64,000 nt of DNA, from the NCBI GenBank assembly GCA_034509495.1, contig CM067511.1, positions 632,618 to 696,617 of the forward strand. Reading direction: 5' to 3'. The notes under the pieces are model-generated. The model did not search any database, was not told the DNA's origin, and was given only the letters and a program-made list of their open reading frames with translations. This document shows positions 42,871-55,000 of this stretch, one piece after another. A program made the position numbers and the translations under genes. How positions within the stretch are numbered: position 1 is the stretch's first letter; the number at the start of each line of letters is the position of its first letter. The stretch is from Acestrorhynchus altus (taxonomy: Eukaryota > Chordata > Actinopteri > Characiformes > Acestrorhynchidae).

Positions 42871-43149
42871 CACATTATGCATGCTTGTACACTCATGCAA
42901 GGCGCACACACACACACACACACACACACAGCTCAGAAGATGGATTCTGACGCACACAGGCAGAAGATCCACATAAACAGACGTGGGTTTATTTGCACAC
43001 AGCTAACGGTGGGTCTGCAGAGGTCAGAGGTCAGAGTCAAGTTGAGTTTGGACCACCTGTGGACCTACTTCACTTCCTAACCACTGATCCAGGGCTTTAC
43101 CAGGGCTACCTAAACATCCTAATGTTCTTGCCGTGAATGCAAGGTTCTA

Positions 43150-43325
43150 GATAAAAACTTGAATTGGTGTTCAGCCTGAATGGTGATGTGTGGCACCCCG
43201 CAGTGGACTGGCACCCTGTCCAGGAGGAATTCCGGCCTTGCGACCAGTGATTCCTGGAAGGCTCCGGACCTTGAACAGGGCAAAGTGGATAAGAAGATAG
43301 CTGATGGATGGTGTTGAAGCTTTAC
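43150..43325 (+). mobile_element. Teleost LINE/SINE 3' tail fragment
   Basis: GTGGACTGGCACCCTGTCCA, GGAATTCCGGCCTTGCGACC, AGTGATTCCTGGAAGGCTCC and GATAAGAAGATAGCTGATGG match the widespread teleost retroposon tail (GGCGCCCTGTCCAGGGTGTA...). A reverse copy is at 62985-63215. Confidence 0.75.
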
Positions 43326-43329
43326 CTCA

Positions 43330-44580
43330 TCCAATAAACATCCACCAAAAAAGGTTCCAGGTTCCTAAATGGTGTTTACCACTGATATAAAGGTCTAGAA
43401 TACCCTTTAACTGGTGTCAGATCTTAGTCTAATGTGGAGGTTCTTTACACTGTTAAAAAGTGAGCATTTAATTCCAAAATGTCTCTTTAATGAACTATCA
43501 GTGGAATGGCCTAATTAGTTCTTGATATGGATGTAGGGTTCTATAGAAAACCTTTAAAATACTGTAAGAAATCACCCATAGAACCTCTGCATGATTTGGA
43601 GGTTCATTAACTCTTAGAACCTGAGATTTGCACTGTGTGACCAGTTACATGCTGTTTCTAGGCGTCATAATTCAGGATCAGAGTAACCTTCAGATGTGAT
43701 CTCATAACAAACCATAAGACTTGTTCTATTTAACCATCAATCAACAATTTAATTCTAACAATGAATTCAATCCCAGTTTAAATGGCAATCGAGCTTCCAG
43801 TCAATGTTTACTGCTCCGTCCACGTGAACAACCTGTATTCAGAGATCTTAGTAAAGAACCTTTAGAACCATCCACTCTTTATTTCTATTAAGTTCTGTAT
43901 GTGGGTGTAAATAAATTGGTGTCAATTCTTTTTCTGCAATGTGTAGGTTCTTCAATATTTAGACATTTAGACTTATTTACCAAAAATGTTCTGTAAAGAA
44001 CAATGCAAAGGTTGATTTTAAAGGATGTAAGGTTCTGGAGAAAATATTTAATTTGTGTAGAACCTTTACTTTTTGTGAAAGTGAAAAAGAAGGTTCTTCA
44101 CACTTGCACTCATCAAACGGTTCTTTAAAGAATCATACTCTCATAATATTTGGCTTGAACATAATCAAAAATATGTTCTTACAAAAAATTGTTCTCACAA
44201 AAAATTGTTCTTACAAAAAATGTTCCCATAATAACGATCCATTAAAGGTTCTATGATGCAGGTTTGTATTTTGAACACAGGATTTTTGAAACATGGATCC
44301 TATGGTCCATTATGTGGATTCTGTATAAAGCACAAAAAAATGAGCATCTATGGAAATATTCTTGGTTCCTAAATAGTTCTTGGTTTTTACGTCAAGTTCT
44401 AGGAACATTTTTAGTTGGACAGGAACTTTATGTTGAATGGAAGTGAAAATAAAGATTCTCCAGTCTCTCAAAAATCTAATTACAAAATGGATATTTAGAT
44501 AAAATTCTACTGAAAGCTTTTCTCAGGGAACCAAAAAGGTTCCTCTGTTCTCTTCAAAGATCCTTTCTGGTGGGTCAGTA
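43330..44580 (+). repeat. Old AGGTTCT/AGAACC-rich dispersed repeat region
   Basis: Frequent GGTTCT, AGAACC, GGTTCTTTAAAGAA and TTCTTACAAAAAAT words suggest an ancient element that has decayed or an old tandem expansion. Similar short pieces occur at 14270-14610, 23160-23240 and 62640-62890. It includes a fragment of the GC-box element at 43765-43850. Confidence 0.55.
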
Positions 44581-44740
44581 TGAACTGCATTAGAATTACC
44601 ATCAAATTAGAGAGTAAAAAACAGGATGGCGATGATTCGTTCTTGCTCTTGTCTTTATTTTATTTAAATCCTTTTTGTTTCAGCTTTTCTGAAGCTGAAT
44701 TTCCGAAATCTTCACTACTTCTTCCATTATGTGTCAACAG

Positions 44741-44854
44741 GGGGCAGCACTTCTACAGAGTCAGTGGACCCACTCATGTTGAATGTGTGGACCCTGCTGG
44801 AGAGCATCCTGGACTCCTGCTGCAGTTACAGGGTGTTTTGTGAAGGTGTTCCAG
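44741..44854 (+). other. Unrecognised exon-like segment
   Basis: A good acceptor (CTTCTTCCATTATGTGTCAACAG ending at 44740, with a pyrimidine tract) precedes an open stretch reading ...STESVDPLMLNVWTLLESI and LDSCCSYRVFCEGVP. It is followed by donor-like CAG|GTTTGT at 44854, or AAG|GTGTTC at 44845. The peptide looks like a helical repeat and is not low-complexity, but I do not recognise the family and see no neighbouring exons. It could be an isolated exon of an unseen gene, a processed scrap or chance. Confidence 0.3.
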
Positions 44855-44859
44855 GTTTG

Positions 44860-46075
44860 TTAGTGTTAAGTGTGATTATTACTGATGTGAGAATAAAGCA
44901 AAGCTGGAAGAACCACAGTGGACATTTCACACACAACTAAAAACCCACCTCAACAATGAAGAATGTAGAATTACAGAGTTTTTATAAACTTAAATTATAA
45001 TTATTATAATTATTATAATTCCCCCATATCCTTACAAATGCACCCGGACGTTCATAGCATGGTTTGGGTTTTTATATACAGAGGTGGGTTAAAGCTTTTG
45101 AACTTTGCTGTGGACCCGGAAAACAAGAAACGAGGGACATTCAGGACAATAAGGTTGGGCTGAGTGTGTCACAATAATTAACATGCAAATCAGACACTAA
45201 TTTTAATAATCTGATATCAATATTATGAAGACAGATTACAGACTCATACAAACTATTACACAACAGGTGACTCAGAATTTACTTTCATCAGGTAAGAAGA
45301 TAAAAAATCCTTTTGGGACGTAAACATATATATATTTTTTATATTATGAATAAAAAATTCCTCCCACAGTAGCAGCTGCGTTCTCCATTATCTGCTCTGA
45401 TATAAAGAACTGACAGCTTAGTGTGATCATTTTATCAAATCTGCATAAACTTACTGTTTAATTCAGGATTCACGACAAAATACTCAAAAGACAGGACCGT
45501 TCTGGATGCTTTAGGACGTCTGGTCACCATCATTTTGACATTACTGTCACCTGAACCTGACACTTTCCTCAGGAAAGAAAAACAACTGTATTAATGAAAT
45601 CAATGATATCAAAATCTTGAATTTCAGTTCATTACTATATACAGTATGTGGACAAATGTATTGAGACACCTGCAGCTTAATATATTTTGAACCAAAATAT
45701 GTTATTTATAATTACTAATAATTATTCATTACATTATTCATTTTTTTTCTAATGGTCAGGTGTTTTTAAACACACAAAACATGTCTCTGTGGTTTATCTC
45801 ATCCTGGAATTTTAATTTGTCATTTTTAATTTGTAAAACCTTTGGACAGGTTCTGTGTGAAATTGTAAAAACTGAAAATTATTATTATTATTTTTTTTTT
45901 TTGAAGGACAGTGTTAAAATACACAGATACAGTAAACATGTCAATTTATTCATTTATATGTATATTATATAATGTACTTATTATAAAATATCTATGTTAT
46001 ATATTAAAAGCTCTGATTTTCCCACACTCAGAATGACTGGCCAAGTCAAAAGGCACGAGTTCAAATGTAAATCCC
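44860..46075. other. Intergenic, no gene seen
   Basis: AT-rich sequence with short TTATAATTA repeats around 44995-45020 and one terminus of the GGACAAAAGTATTGGGACAC family (GTGGACAAATGTATTGAGAC at 45647). Confidence 0.5.
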
Positions 46076-46079
46076 GCTA

Positions 46080-46440
46080 ATTCACGTGGGAAAGCTGTGT
46101 GTCGTCTTGCATTATTACTTTTAATCATTTGACAATAGTTCCTTTGGTCACTTCACTTCCGCAGATTTGCTGTAATGGTGAGCTTTGTGGCAAAACTATA
46201 ATCACTGCATTATCACAGCAACGAGCACAACATTACATGTTTCCATCAGCATTTTAATTGGTCTAATTGCCCCACCATTGAATCTTAATGCAGATCGTAA
46301 TAGTGCTAATTATCTAATTAACTGCCTGTTCATTATGCACCATAGGAGTGGGAGCCAGCAGCCGTGGCCCCCCGCGGGCAGACACAGCACATGCAGAACA
46401 ATGGGACGCTGAACTGGGCCGAGAGCCGGGTGATGATGGG
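46080..46440. promoter_or_regulatory. Strong candidate conserved non-coding element
   Basis: Repeat-free block with GCATTATTACTTTTAATCAT, TTCCTTTGGTCACTTCACTT, GCTTTGTGGCAAAACTATAA, CAGCATTTTAATTGGTCTAA, AATCTTAATGCAGATCGTAA, GTGCTAATTATCTAATTAAC and CGTGGCCCCCCGCGGGCAG. Densely packed homeodomain sites and a sharp texture change from the flanks. Confidence 0.5.
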
Positions 46441-47204
46441 AGGAGGGTGTTACAGCGTACCACACACAGCATGCTCTGAAAGTCTTAGGTCAGGCTTCAG
46501 AAAGCTGTTTATGTGAGCTGTAAAGCTTTCCTCCATACTGTCCCTGTCACACAAGCCACCCGTGTCTCTGAAGGACAACTTTACAGGAGGACGAGACACT
46601 GTCAGTGAAGGTCAACGAAGAGCATTTCTATTGGTCCAGTCACCGTGAACTCACCATAAAGCTTTGTTCCAGCAGTGATATGTATATAGTGAATATAGTG
46701 ATATTTTTGTATGAAAATAAATAAATAAACTGAAGGCAAATCAACAAGAAAATAATTAAAACCAACATTTTCATTTTTTGGACTTTTTGGAATTCAGGGC
46801 TGGATTTGGATCCCTCCACCAGTCACCTCTCAACAGAAAGCATGAATTATGATTTGGCATATTAATATCTAAATGACTGTTCTGAGATTAAAAAGGCTTA
46901 AATATATTTGAATATTTTAAACCACATAAAAATTCAATATTTATTTGAGTAGAAACACAATTACTGCCCGGAGAAATGGTTATTATAATAGATGTTATTC
47001 TATGTAAAAAAAAAATGTTTTTACATAAATTAAAATACTGCTCTATTTTTTATTCATCATTCATAAGTAACAAACCAATGAAAGAGTCTCGAGTTATTTA
47101 AAAAAAACACTGGTAAATACACAGATGTTACAAAATAATCAATATGAAAAATAAAGGTAAATATATGCGGTAACATTCACTAAACATATTGATGATATTG
47201 ATGA

Positions 47205-47425
47205 TATTTCCCAGCATCCACATCCTTCTGTCTGAAGACCTCAGAGAGCTCTTTGGATCTCATCTGTCATTTCCCTGAGGGAACCCTCCCAAGGGATCAA
47301 TAAAGTTCTATTCTATTCTATTCTGTTCTGTTCTGTTCTATTCTGTTCTGTTCTGTTCTGTTCTATTCTATTCTGTTCTGTTCTATTCTATTCTATTCTG
47401 TTCTGTTCTATTCTATTCTATTCTA
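47205..47425 (+). mobile_element. LINE 3' end with (TTCTA/TTCTG)n tail
   Basis: CTTCTGTCTGAAGACCTCAG ... CTGAGGGAACCCTCCCAAGG, GATCAATAAAGTTCTATTC is the 3' UTR of a teleost CR1/L2/Rex-type LINE. The pentanucleotide array at 47307-47425 is its expanded tail, a mix of TTCTA and TTCTG units. Confidence 0.7.
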
Positions 47426-47439
47426 CTGATACCAGTCAC

Positions 47440-47615
47440 TTCCGTGCAACAATCAAGAGCAAACCAAACTAATGTCTGAGGTTTAATAAGGCAGGCTCCT
47501 CCAAAGTCCTCCCTAATGATGCTCTAATCACTATCAGCTGATGTGCAGCACCTGATTCTAAACGTACCTTTTGATTAGTGATAAATGTGGGCGTCTTACG
47601 TTTGTCTCACAGGAA
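47440..47615 (+). mobile_element. Dispersed repeat (AACAATCAAGAGCAAAC family), copy 2
   Basis: Longer copy of the element at 25985: CAACAATCAAGAGCAAACC, ACTAATGTCTGAGGTTTAAT, CACTATCAGCTGATGTGC, AGTGATAAATGTGGGCGTC. Confidence 0.7.
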
Positions 47616-48483
47616 AATTGTATTTCCATGAATTATGTTTCATAAATGTAGTTTGAAAGACGTCTCTCCAGTTGTATGTGTTGTAGCACCTCCGTCTCTC
47701 AGTGTAGCTCTAATGAAGATCACACGCGTGTACGATTCAATATGTCAAAGTCAAAGGTGTTCGTGGGGTGTCCTAACTTTTTCACATTCATGAACTTGCA
47801 CGTTAGCTTGGTTAGTGGTTGTACTTCAGGTGGGTGCGGTGGGCTGCAGTGGGTTGTGTACATCTCGCAGTGTTTCAGAAAGAGCCCGAGTTTAACACAG
47901 TCAATCACCTCCGGGTTCTATTTTATATTTGGCTCCGTTTAAATGGAAACTTAATGTCCGTTTAAAATGCAGAACATTACTTGAAATTACTCCACCTGCT
48001 CGTTCTCTCTCCACGCTTCCATGTAGAATATTTTACTGTGATTGCTCTCGCAACTGATGACCACTTGACATTTCTGACTAAATTTCACAGAGTAAGGCTT
48101 TAAATATCGGCTGTGTTTGAGACAATCTCGTGGAAGATACTGTAAACCACGGTCCACATAATATTTAGAGACATTTTCATGATGTGTCGCAATATTTTGA
48201 CGTGCAGGAAAAATGTTTTAGTAGCGTCAGATTCTTCAAAACCACTATTCAAACACACCGAGTACATGATTTATCTAATAATCTAATAATGAATCACAAT
48301 AACAAAATATTATGTCATAATGCCACCACATGTTTCCATGCTTTCATCAAAGAAAGGACATTGTACCAACTGTTAAACATGGTGGCGGGAGCATCGTTTG
48401 AAAATGTACAAAAAGTGTACAAAAAATGAAATTTGAAAACTAGGGTTTTTGCAGGCAGTTACATTATTCTACGCTTCGCGGCT

Positions 48484-48805
48484 GATGATCAACCTGCACA
48501 CAGACTCTGACTGATCAGAGAGAGGGGGCGGGGCTGACGATCAACCTGCATACAGACTCTGACTGATCAGACAGAGGGGGCGGGGCTAATGCTCAACCTG
48601 CATACAGACTCTGACTGATCAGAGAGAGGGGGCGGGGCTGACGATCAACCTGCATACAGACTCTGACTGATCAGAGAGAGGGGGCGGGGCTGATGATCAA
48701 CCTGCATATAGACTCTGACTGATCAGAGAGAGGGGGCGGGGCTGATGACATCACTGACCCAGATATTGAGTCATAGGGGAAAATGAGAAGGGAGGAGTTG
48801 TCATG
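48484..48805 (+). repeat. Five-copy 52-bp GC-box/TGATCA array with right arm
   Basis: Five units of exactly 52 bp (48484-48743) with only a handful of differences. Each holds GATGATCAACCTGCATACAG, ACTCTGACTGATCAGAG and AGAGGGGGCGGGGCT. The right arm (ACATCACTGACCCAGATATT ... AAAATGAGAAGGGAGG) links it to the element family at 23770. Confidence 0.9.
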
Positions 48806-48898
48806 GTGTTCTATAGAACTCTTGAAAAAAACCTGTGTAAGCTACTTTTTATGCTTTTTATCAGTAAATTATAAACTACATCCTTCTTGATGGGTTTG

Positions 48899-48913
48899 GG
48901 TGTGTGTGTGTGT

Positions 48914-48955
<42 letters not shown>
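48899..48955 (+). repeat. (GT)n microsatellite
   Basis: GT run with one TC interruption. Confidence 0.95.
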
Positions 48956-48956
<1 letters not shown>

Positions 48957-49464
48957 GCGTTTGTCCACAGTGACTCACTCGGCTTGACATAGTGTGAGTG
49001 TTTGACACAGGTGGGAAGATCTAGCTGCTGTAACGCTGTGTTGTGTAACTGTTCTCTAATAATAGTTTTTAAACAGCGCTCTCGAAACTTCTCAGCAGGC
49101 TCTTGGTGAGCAGAATGGACAGACTGTCCAATAAAACTGCATTTGAGAACCACAGACCTTCACTTATTGCATGTTAAAGCGCCGCTTAGGTGGACGTTAT
49201 GTGTGTGAGCCAGCCAGGTGAAAACACTTCACACCAACATCACTACAATTGTACACCAATGATTTCACGTCCGTGTGTTTAGAAGAGTTGGGGGTCTTCA
49301 TTTATGAAACATCCGCAGCCTAAACGTGTCTTCCTGAAGCACTGTCATCTGAAATATTCCATAAAGGATCCATAAAATATCAAAACAGATGTATTTATCA
49401 TTTGAAAAAATGCAACTTCAGACTTTAACTGTCTCAGTGTAACTTAATGTAAAAGTGTATTGAG

Positions 49465-49920
49465 TATCCGCTATGAATTACTATCAATATCCGCTATGAA
49501 TTACTATCAATATCCGCTATGAATTACTATCAATATCCGCTATGAATTACTATCAATATCCACTATGAATTACTATCAATATCCGCTATGAATTACTATC
49601 AATATCTGCTATGAATTACTATCAATATCTGCTATGAATTACTATCAATATCCACTATGAATTACTATCAATATCCACTATGAATTACTATCAATATCTG
49701 CTATGAATTACTATCAATATCTGCTATGAATTACTATCAATATCCACTATGAATTACTATCAATATCTGCTATGAATTACTATCAATTTCCACTATGAAT
49801 TACTATCAATATCCACTATGAATTACTATCAATATCCACTATGAATTACTATCAATATCCACTATGAATTACTATCAATATCCGCTATGAATTACTATCA
49901 ATATCCACTATGAATTATTA
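49465..49920 (+). repeat. 23-bp minisatellite, 20 copies
   Basis: Unit TATC-nn-CTATGAATTACTATCAA repeated 20 times with essentially no length change. The variable dinucleotide is CG in 6 copies, TG in 5 and CA in 9. Apart from one TTTC start, the copies are otherwise almost identical. Confidence 0.95.
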
Positions 49921-50515
49921 AATACTGTAATTCTTAATTGTGTAGTATTCGTTATAAGCCATTCAACATCGTATTTTGTATGTAGTATTATTTTTCCAGT
50001 ATGTTATGAATTTACCGTACGTTATGACCTTTTCAGTATCCACTATGAATTATGTAGTATGTTCTATGATCTTTTTAGTAATTAATTATTATGTGTTAGC
50101 CTTTAATCATACAGTATCCAGTATTAAATATGTAGTGTATACTATTAATTGGACATTAACTATAAATACATTCAATATCCATTGTTAAATATTCAGAATT
50201 CAGTATGGATTATTCAGCGTATACTGTAAAATATTCAGTATCCACTATGAATTATTCAGTATCCACTGTGATGTATGCGATGTCCACTGTGAATTTGCAG
50301 GATTGCCTATGAATTCTACAGTGTAAACCCCTCTGTAGCCACACTGTATCATTCATTATCCATTATGAATTATTCAGGATCTGTTATGAATTATTCAGGA
50401 TCTGTTATGAATTATTCAGGATCTGTTATGAATTATTCAGGATCTGTTATGAATTATTCAGTGCCCACTATGAATTATTAAGAACCTACCGTGAATTATT
50501 TAGAATTCAACATTC
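49921..50515 (+). repeat. Diverged TATGAATTATTCAG repeats flanking the minisatellite
   Basis: Related 21-25 bp words (AGTATCCACTATGAATTATT) continue at decreasing similarity. Four near-identical 21-bp copies of AGGATCTGTTATGAATTATTC lie at 50370-50460. The young 23-bp array is thus embedded in an older repeat. Confidence 0.8.
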
Positions 50516-50689
50516 AAGTTAAAGTGTAAGACAATAATTCTAATCTAAATAAAGATAATGTGCAGGTGTTCAGTCTGACCCTCGTCTGCTGTAGAATTAA
50601 ACTGGAGAACATTTATTCTCCATGTTCTAAATGCTCAGAGCTGATTTCTGATTCACACTGCCTTAAGTGTGAGGTTGTGTATATATCTG

Positions 50690-50690
50690 T

Positions 50691-50733
<43 letters not shown>

Positions 50734-50809
50734 ATACTAGTCTCCTTTGCCTTTTCACACCATCTCTCTCATCCCAGCACACAACAAACACACACACACA
50801 GACAGACAC

Positions 50810-50874
<65 letters not shown>

Positions 50875-51038
50875 GACAGACAAAACAGAGTGAAGGATGG
50901 GTGACTTTTATTGGATGGTTATAAAGGGATGGGATGAAAGCTCCTCAGCCTGAAAGAGAGACAGAGCCATTCAGAGGGAGGGGCAGAGGAGTGAAGAACA
51001 AGGCCTCATCCATCAGGAGGACGGAGGGATACATTCCA

Positions 51039-51110
<72 letters not shown>
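50690..51110 (+). repeat. Cluster of (CA)n and (CT)n microsatellites
   Basis: CA at 50693-50732, CT at 50809-50831 passing into CA at 50831-50870, and CA at 51038-51107. The sequence between is unique and short. Confidence 0.95.
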
Positions 51111-51660
51111 CGTAAATGAAATCAAAGTATAGCTTTCCTTTTTTCCTTTCCTCTCTCTCTCTCTTCTCTCTTGGGTCTGTCTCTTTGTTCTCTCTTTGCC
51201 CCATCAGTTTTACTCCTCCCACTTCAGTTCTGTGGCCACACCAGCATACACTCTGGATAGTTTCCAAACCTGAACCTTTCATCTTCATTTGTGTTCTCTC
51301 TCTCTCTCTCTCTCTCTCTCTTTACACTTCATTCTCATACCACTTCTTTTCACTCCTCTCACCCATCTCTCCTTCACTTTCAATGCTCTCTCACTGTCCA
51401 CTTCTTTTCCTCACACTATTCTCTGACTCCTCTATCACTCTCTCTTCACTCTCTCTCCTCTTTACCATCTTCTTTCACTTTCTGTCTCACTTTTCTCTCA
51501 CCATTTGTCTTTCACTGCTCTCGCCCTCTCTCACAATCTCTTCACCCTCGCCACTTTCTCACCACCCCATTTCTCTCATCTTCACCGCTCACTTCTACTA
51601 TCTATCATTTGTGCCCACTCTCTCTCTCTCTCTCTTCTTCTGTATGTGTGGATTTGAGTT
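51111..51660 (+). repeat. Pyrimidine-rich low-complexity tract
   Basis: About 500 bp of TCTCTC, TTCACT and CTTTCA words with pure CT runs at 51297-51321 and 51617-51634. Open frames of 130-190 codons here are Ser/Leu/Phe artefacts of the composition. Confidence 0.85.
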
Positions 51661-51715
51661 GGCCAATCTGGTTGGATGGACTGGATGTGTGATTAACTGA
51701 ACTTCAGCTGAAAGG

Positions 51716-51759
<44 letters not shown>

Positions 51760-51882
51760 GGGAGCAGGTGATGGCTTTTGGAGTGCACCACACCTCTTAT
51801 TCTGTGCTTGAACAGCGTGAAGAGGTGGGAAAACTGAGGGGCCTCCACCCCATGCTCCCAGGGGCTGCACCTGCCCAGCATG

Positions 51883-51937
<55 letters not shown>

Positions 51938-51939
51938 TT

Positions 51940-51970
<31 letters not shown>

Positions 51971-52048
51971 CTCCTGTGACCTGCTATCCCGGACCATGAC
52001 AGATTCACACAGGTAATGCATACAAAGAAACACACACACACACACTCA

Positions 52049-52093
<45 letters not shown>
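51716..52093 (+). repeat. Cluster of (GT)n, (GA)n and (CA)n microsatellites
   Basis: GT at 51716-51757, GT at 51885-51918 merging into GA to 51966, and CA at 52030-52093. Confidence 0.95.
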
Positions 52094-52095
<2 letters not shown>

Positions 52096-52684
52096 TCCAC
52101 ATTCTCTTAAGATTCAGCTCACAGACATTATCCATTTGCTGGTATAATTCAGAATTCATTTTCCATGAATGATGGTAAGCTGTCTGGGAAAGTATATCCA
52201 AACCATGATAATAAACCAACACTGCGGAAACTTCACAGACAAGCTAAGGTTTATATGTTGATGGCTGTGACTCTTCAAACATAACACTTGTCATTTAAAC
52301 AAAAGTTCATCAATCCACAGTTAATTGTTCTGGCATTCTTTCTGGATTTAAACCTTTGAGAGCAGCAGCTTCTTCTTGGAACCCTGCCATGCACAATTGT
52401 GGTTCTGTGTTCTCTTGATGGTGAACTCAAGATCATAGCATGGAGTTGCTTAGAAGTTCCCCTGGCTTTGTTTGTGAGTTGGTGGACTATAACACAACTT
52501 TCTTGGTGTGATCTTTGCTGGTGAAGCACCCTTGGGAGGGTAATAATGGTGTTGCATGTCCTCATCTGTTTATCCGAACTCTTCAGAGATGGATTTGTAA
52601 TCTTTCAGACCCGATTCCAGTTTCAGATATACTTCACAAACATAAAAAGGTGAGGGATCAGACTTTAGAAGATCTCTGTTCTTT
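52094..52684. other. Intergenic, no gene seen
   Basis: Unique-looking sequence. The open frames (96 codons minus, 71 plus) have no recognised similarity. CTTCTTGGAACCCTGCCATG and TCTCTTGATGGTGAACTCAA may be an old transposon scrap. Confidence 0.45.
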
Positions 52685-52780
52685 AAACAAAACAGGCCAT
52701 GCCCACTCACCCATGATTGTTTCCAATTGATTGAAAAACATCTGATTCTAATTTCACTTTCAAATGATCTGCTGATGCAA
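52685..52780 (+). mobile_element. Dispersed repeat (AACAGGCCACGCCCACTCAC family), copy 2
   Basis: AAAACAGGCCATGCCCACTC, ATGATTGTTTCCAATTGATT and TCTGATTCTAATTTCACTTT, as at 37755. Confidence 0.7.
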
Positions 52781-52862
52781 AAGGTTCACACTGTTTTGCC
52801 CTCACAGATATGGAATACTAATCAATTTCCTGGAAGAATATGATAGAGCAAGTGAGTGCCTG

Positions 52863-55000
52863 TACACTACACCACACCACACCACACCAAACTACACCAA
52901 ACTACACTAAACCACACCACACTGCCACTCACACTACACCACCACACTAAACTACACTACACTACACTACACTGACACCACACCACAATTGCCACACTAA
53001 ACCACACAAACTACACCACACCACAATTACACCACACCACACCACACCACACCACACTACACCACACCACACTACACACCACACTACACCACACCACACA
53101 ACACCAAACTACACTACACTAAACTACACTAACCAAACTACACAAATTATACTACACCAAAAAATTATACTACAATAACCAAACTACACTACACCTACAC
53201 CACACTACACTCAAGCACCATACCAAACTACACTAAACTACACCACACTACACCACACCACACTACACCACACCACACTACACTACACTACACCACTACA
53301 CCACACTAAACTACACCACACTCACACTACACTACACCAAATCACACTACACTACACCACACTATACTACACTACACCACACTACACTACACACACTACA
53401 CTCACCACACTACACTAAACTACACTACACTACACTACACTAAACTACACTACACTAAACTACACTACACTACACTACACTACACTACACTAAACTACAC
53501 TACACTAAACTACCCAACTAAACCACACTACACTACACTACACTAAACCACACAACCACACTAAACCACACTACACTAAACTACACTACACTACACTACA
53601 CTAAACTACCCTACCCTACACTACACTACACTACACTACACTACACTAAACTACCCTACCCTACACTACCCTACACTACACTACACTACATTACCCTACA
53701 CTGTACTACCCTACACCACCCTACCTCACCCTATACCACCCTACCCTACCCTACCCTATACTACCTTATACTACGCTACACTACCCTACACCACTACACC
53801 ACACCAAACCACACTACACTACACCAAACCACACTACACCAAACCACCTCACCCCACACCACACCACACTACACACCCACACTCACACCACACCACTCCC
53901 AAACTACACTACACTAAACTACACCAACCAAACTACAGCAAATTATACTACACCAAACCACACCACCCACACTACACTACATCACCCCACACTACACCAC
54001 ACTACTCCTACACTACCCTACCCTGCCACTACACACTACCCTACCTCTACACTAAACTACACTCACACTTCACTACACCACACTCAAACCACCACACTAC
54101 ACTCACACTAAACTACACTACATCACACTAAACTACACTAAAACTACCCTGCAATTCTACACTACCCTACACTACACTACACCTCACATTAATTCACACT
54201 ACACTACACCACCCTACACTACCCTACCTCTACACCACCCTCTACCCTACCCTACACTACACCACATTACCCTACACTCACACCACACACCACACCACAC
54301 TCACCCACACTCACAGTGCACTGATACACACTACACTACACTACACCAACTACATCACACTCACACTAAACTACACTAATTAAACTACCTCACCCTACAC
54401 TACACTACACCACACCCTACACTACACCTACACTACCCTACACTACACTACACTACACTACACTACACTACACTAAACTACACTACACTACCCTACCCTA
54501 CACTACCCACACTACACTACACTACATTACCCTACACTACACTACACCACCCACACCACCCCATCCTACACTCACACTACCCCACCCTACACTGGAACCA
54601 CACCACACTTCATACACTCTACACTACACTACACTACACCACACCACACTACACTACACTACACTACACTACACCACACTACACTACACTACCCTAATTC
54701 ACACTACACCACACCATACTACACCACATTACCCACACTCATACTACACTACCCTACACTACCCTACCCTACACTACACTACCCTACCCTACACTAAACT
54801 ACGCTACACTTCACTACACTACACTAAACTACACTACACTACACTACACCAAAACTCTATACTACACTAAACTACACCACACTACCCTACACACCACCAC
54901 ACCACACTCACACTACACTACCCCCACACCACCCCACCTACACTACACTCACACTGACACCACACTCACACCAAACTACACCACACTGGCACTACACTAG
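52863..55000 (+). repeat. CACTA/CACCA pentanucleotide satellite, about 2.1 kb
   Basis: Almost pure array of ACACT, ACACC, AAACT and ACCCT pentamers, mostly in 5-bp register with occasional 4-6 bp slips. Sub-domains differ: ACACC-rich at 52870-53100, ACACT-rich at 53400-53640 and ACCCT-rich at 53600-53790. The minus strand is TAGTG/TGGTG. Confidence 0.95.

Noticed and set aside
48484..48743. CRISPR-like or promoter array
   Set aside because: 52-bp units are contiguous with no spacers and belong to a dispersed element family.
49465..49920. CRISPR-like regular array
   Set aside because: No unique spacers: the repeats are directly contiguous, in a vertebrate genome.
51116..52089. Ser/Leu/Phe-rich frames up to 194 codons
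   Set aside because: Pyrimidine-rich low-complexity DNA and CA/GT repeats; no similarity or splice context.
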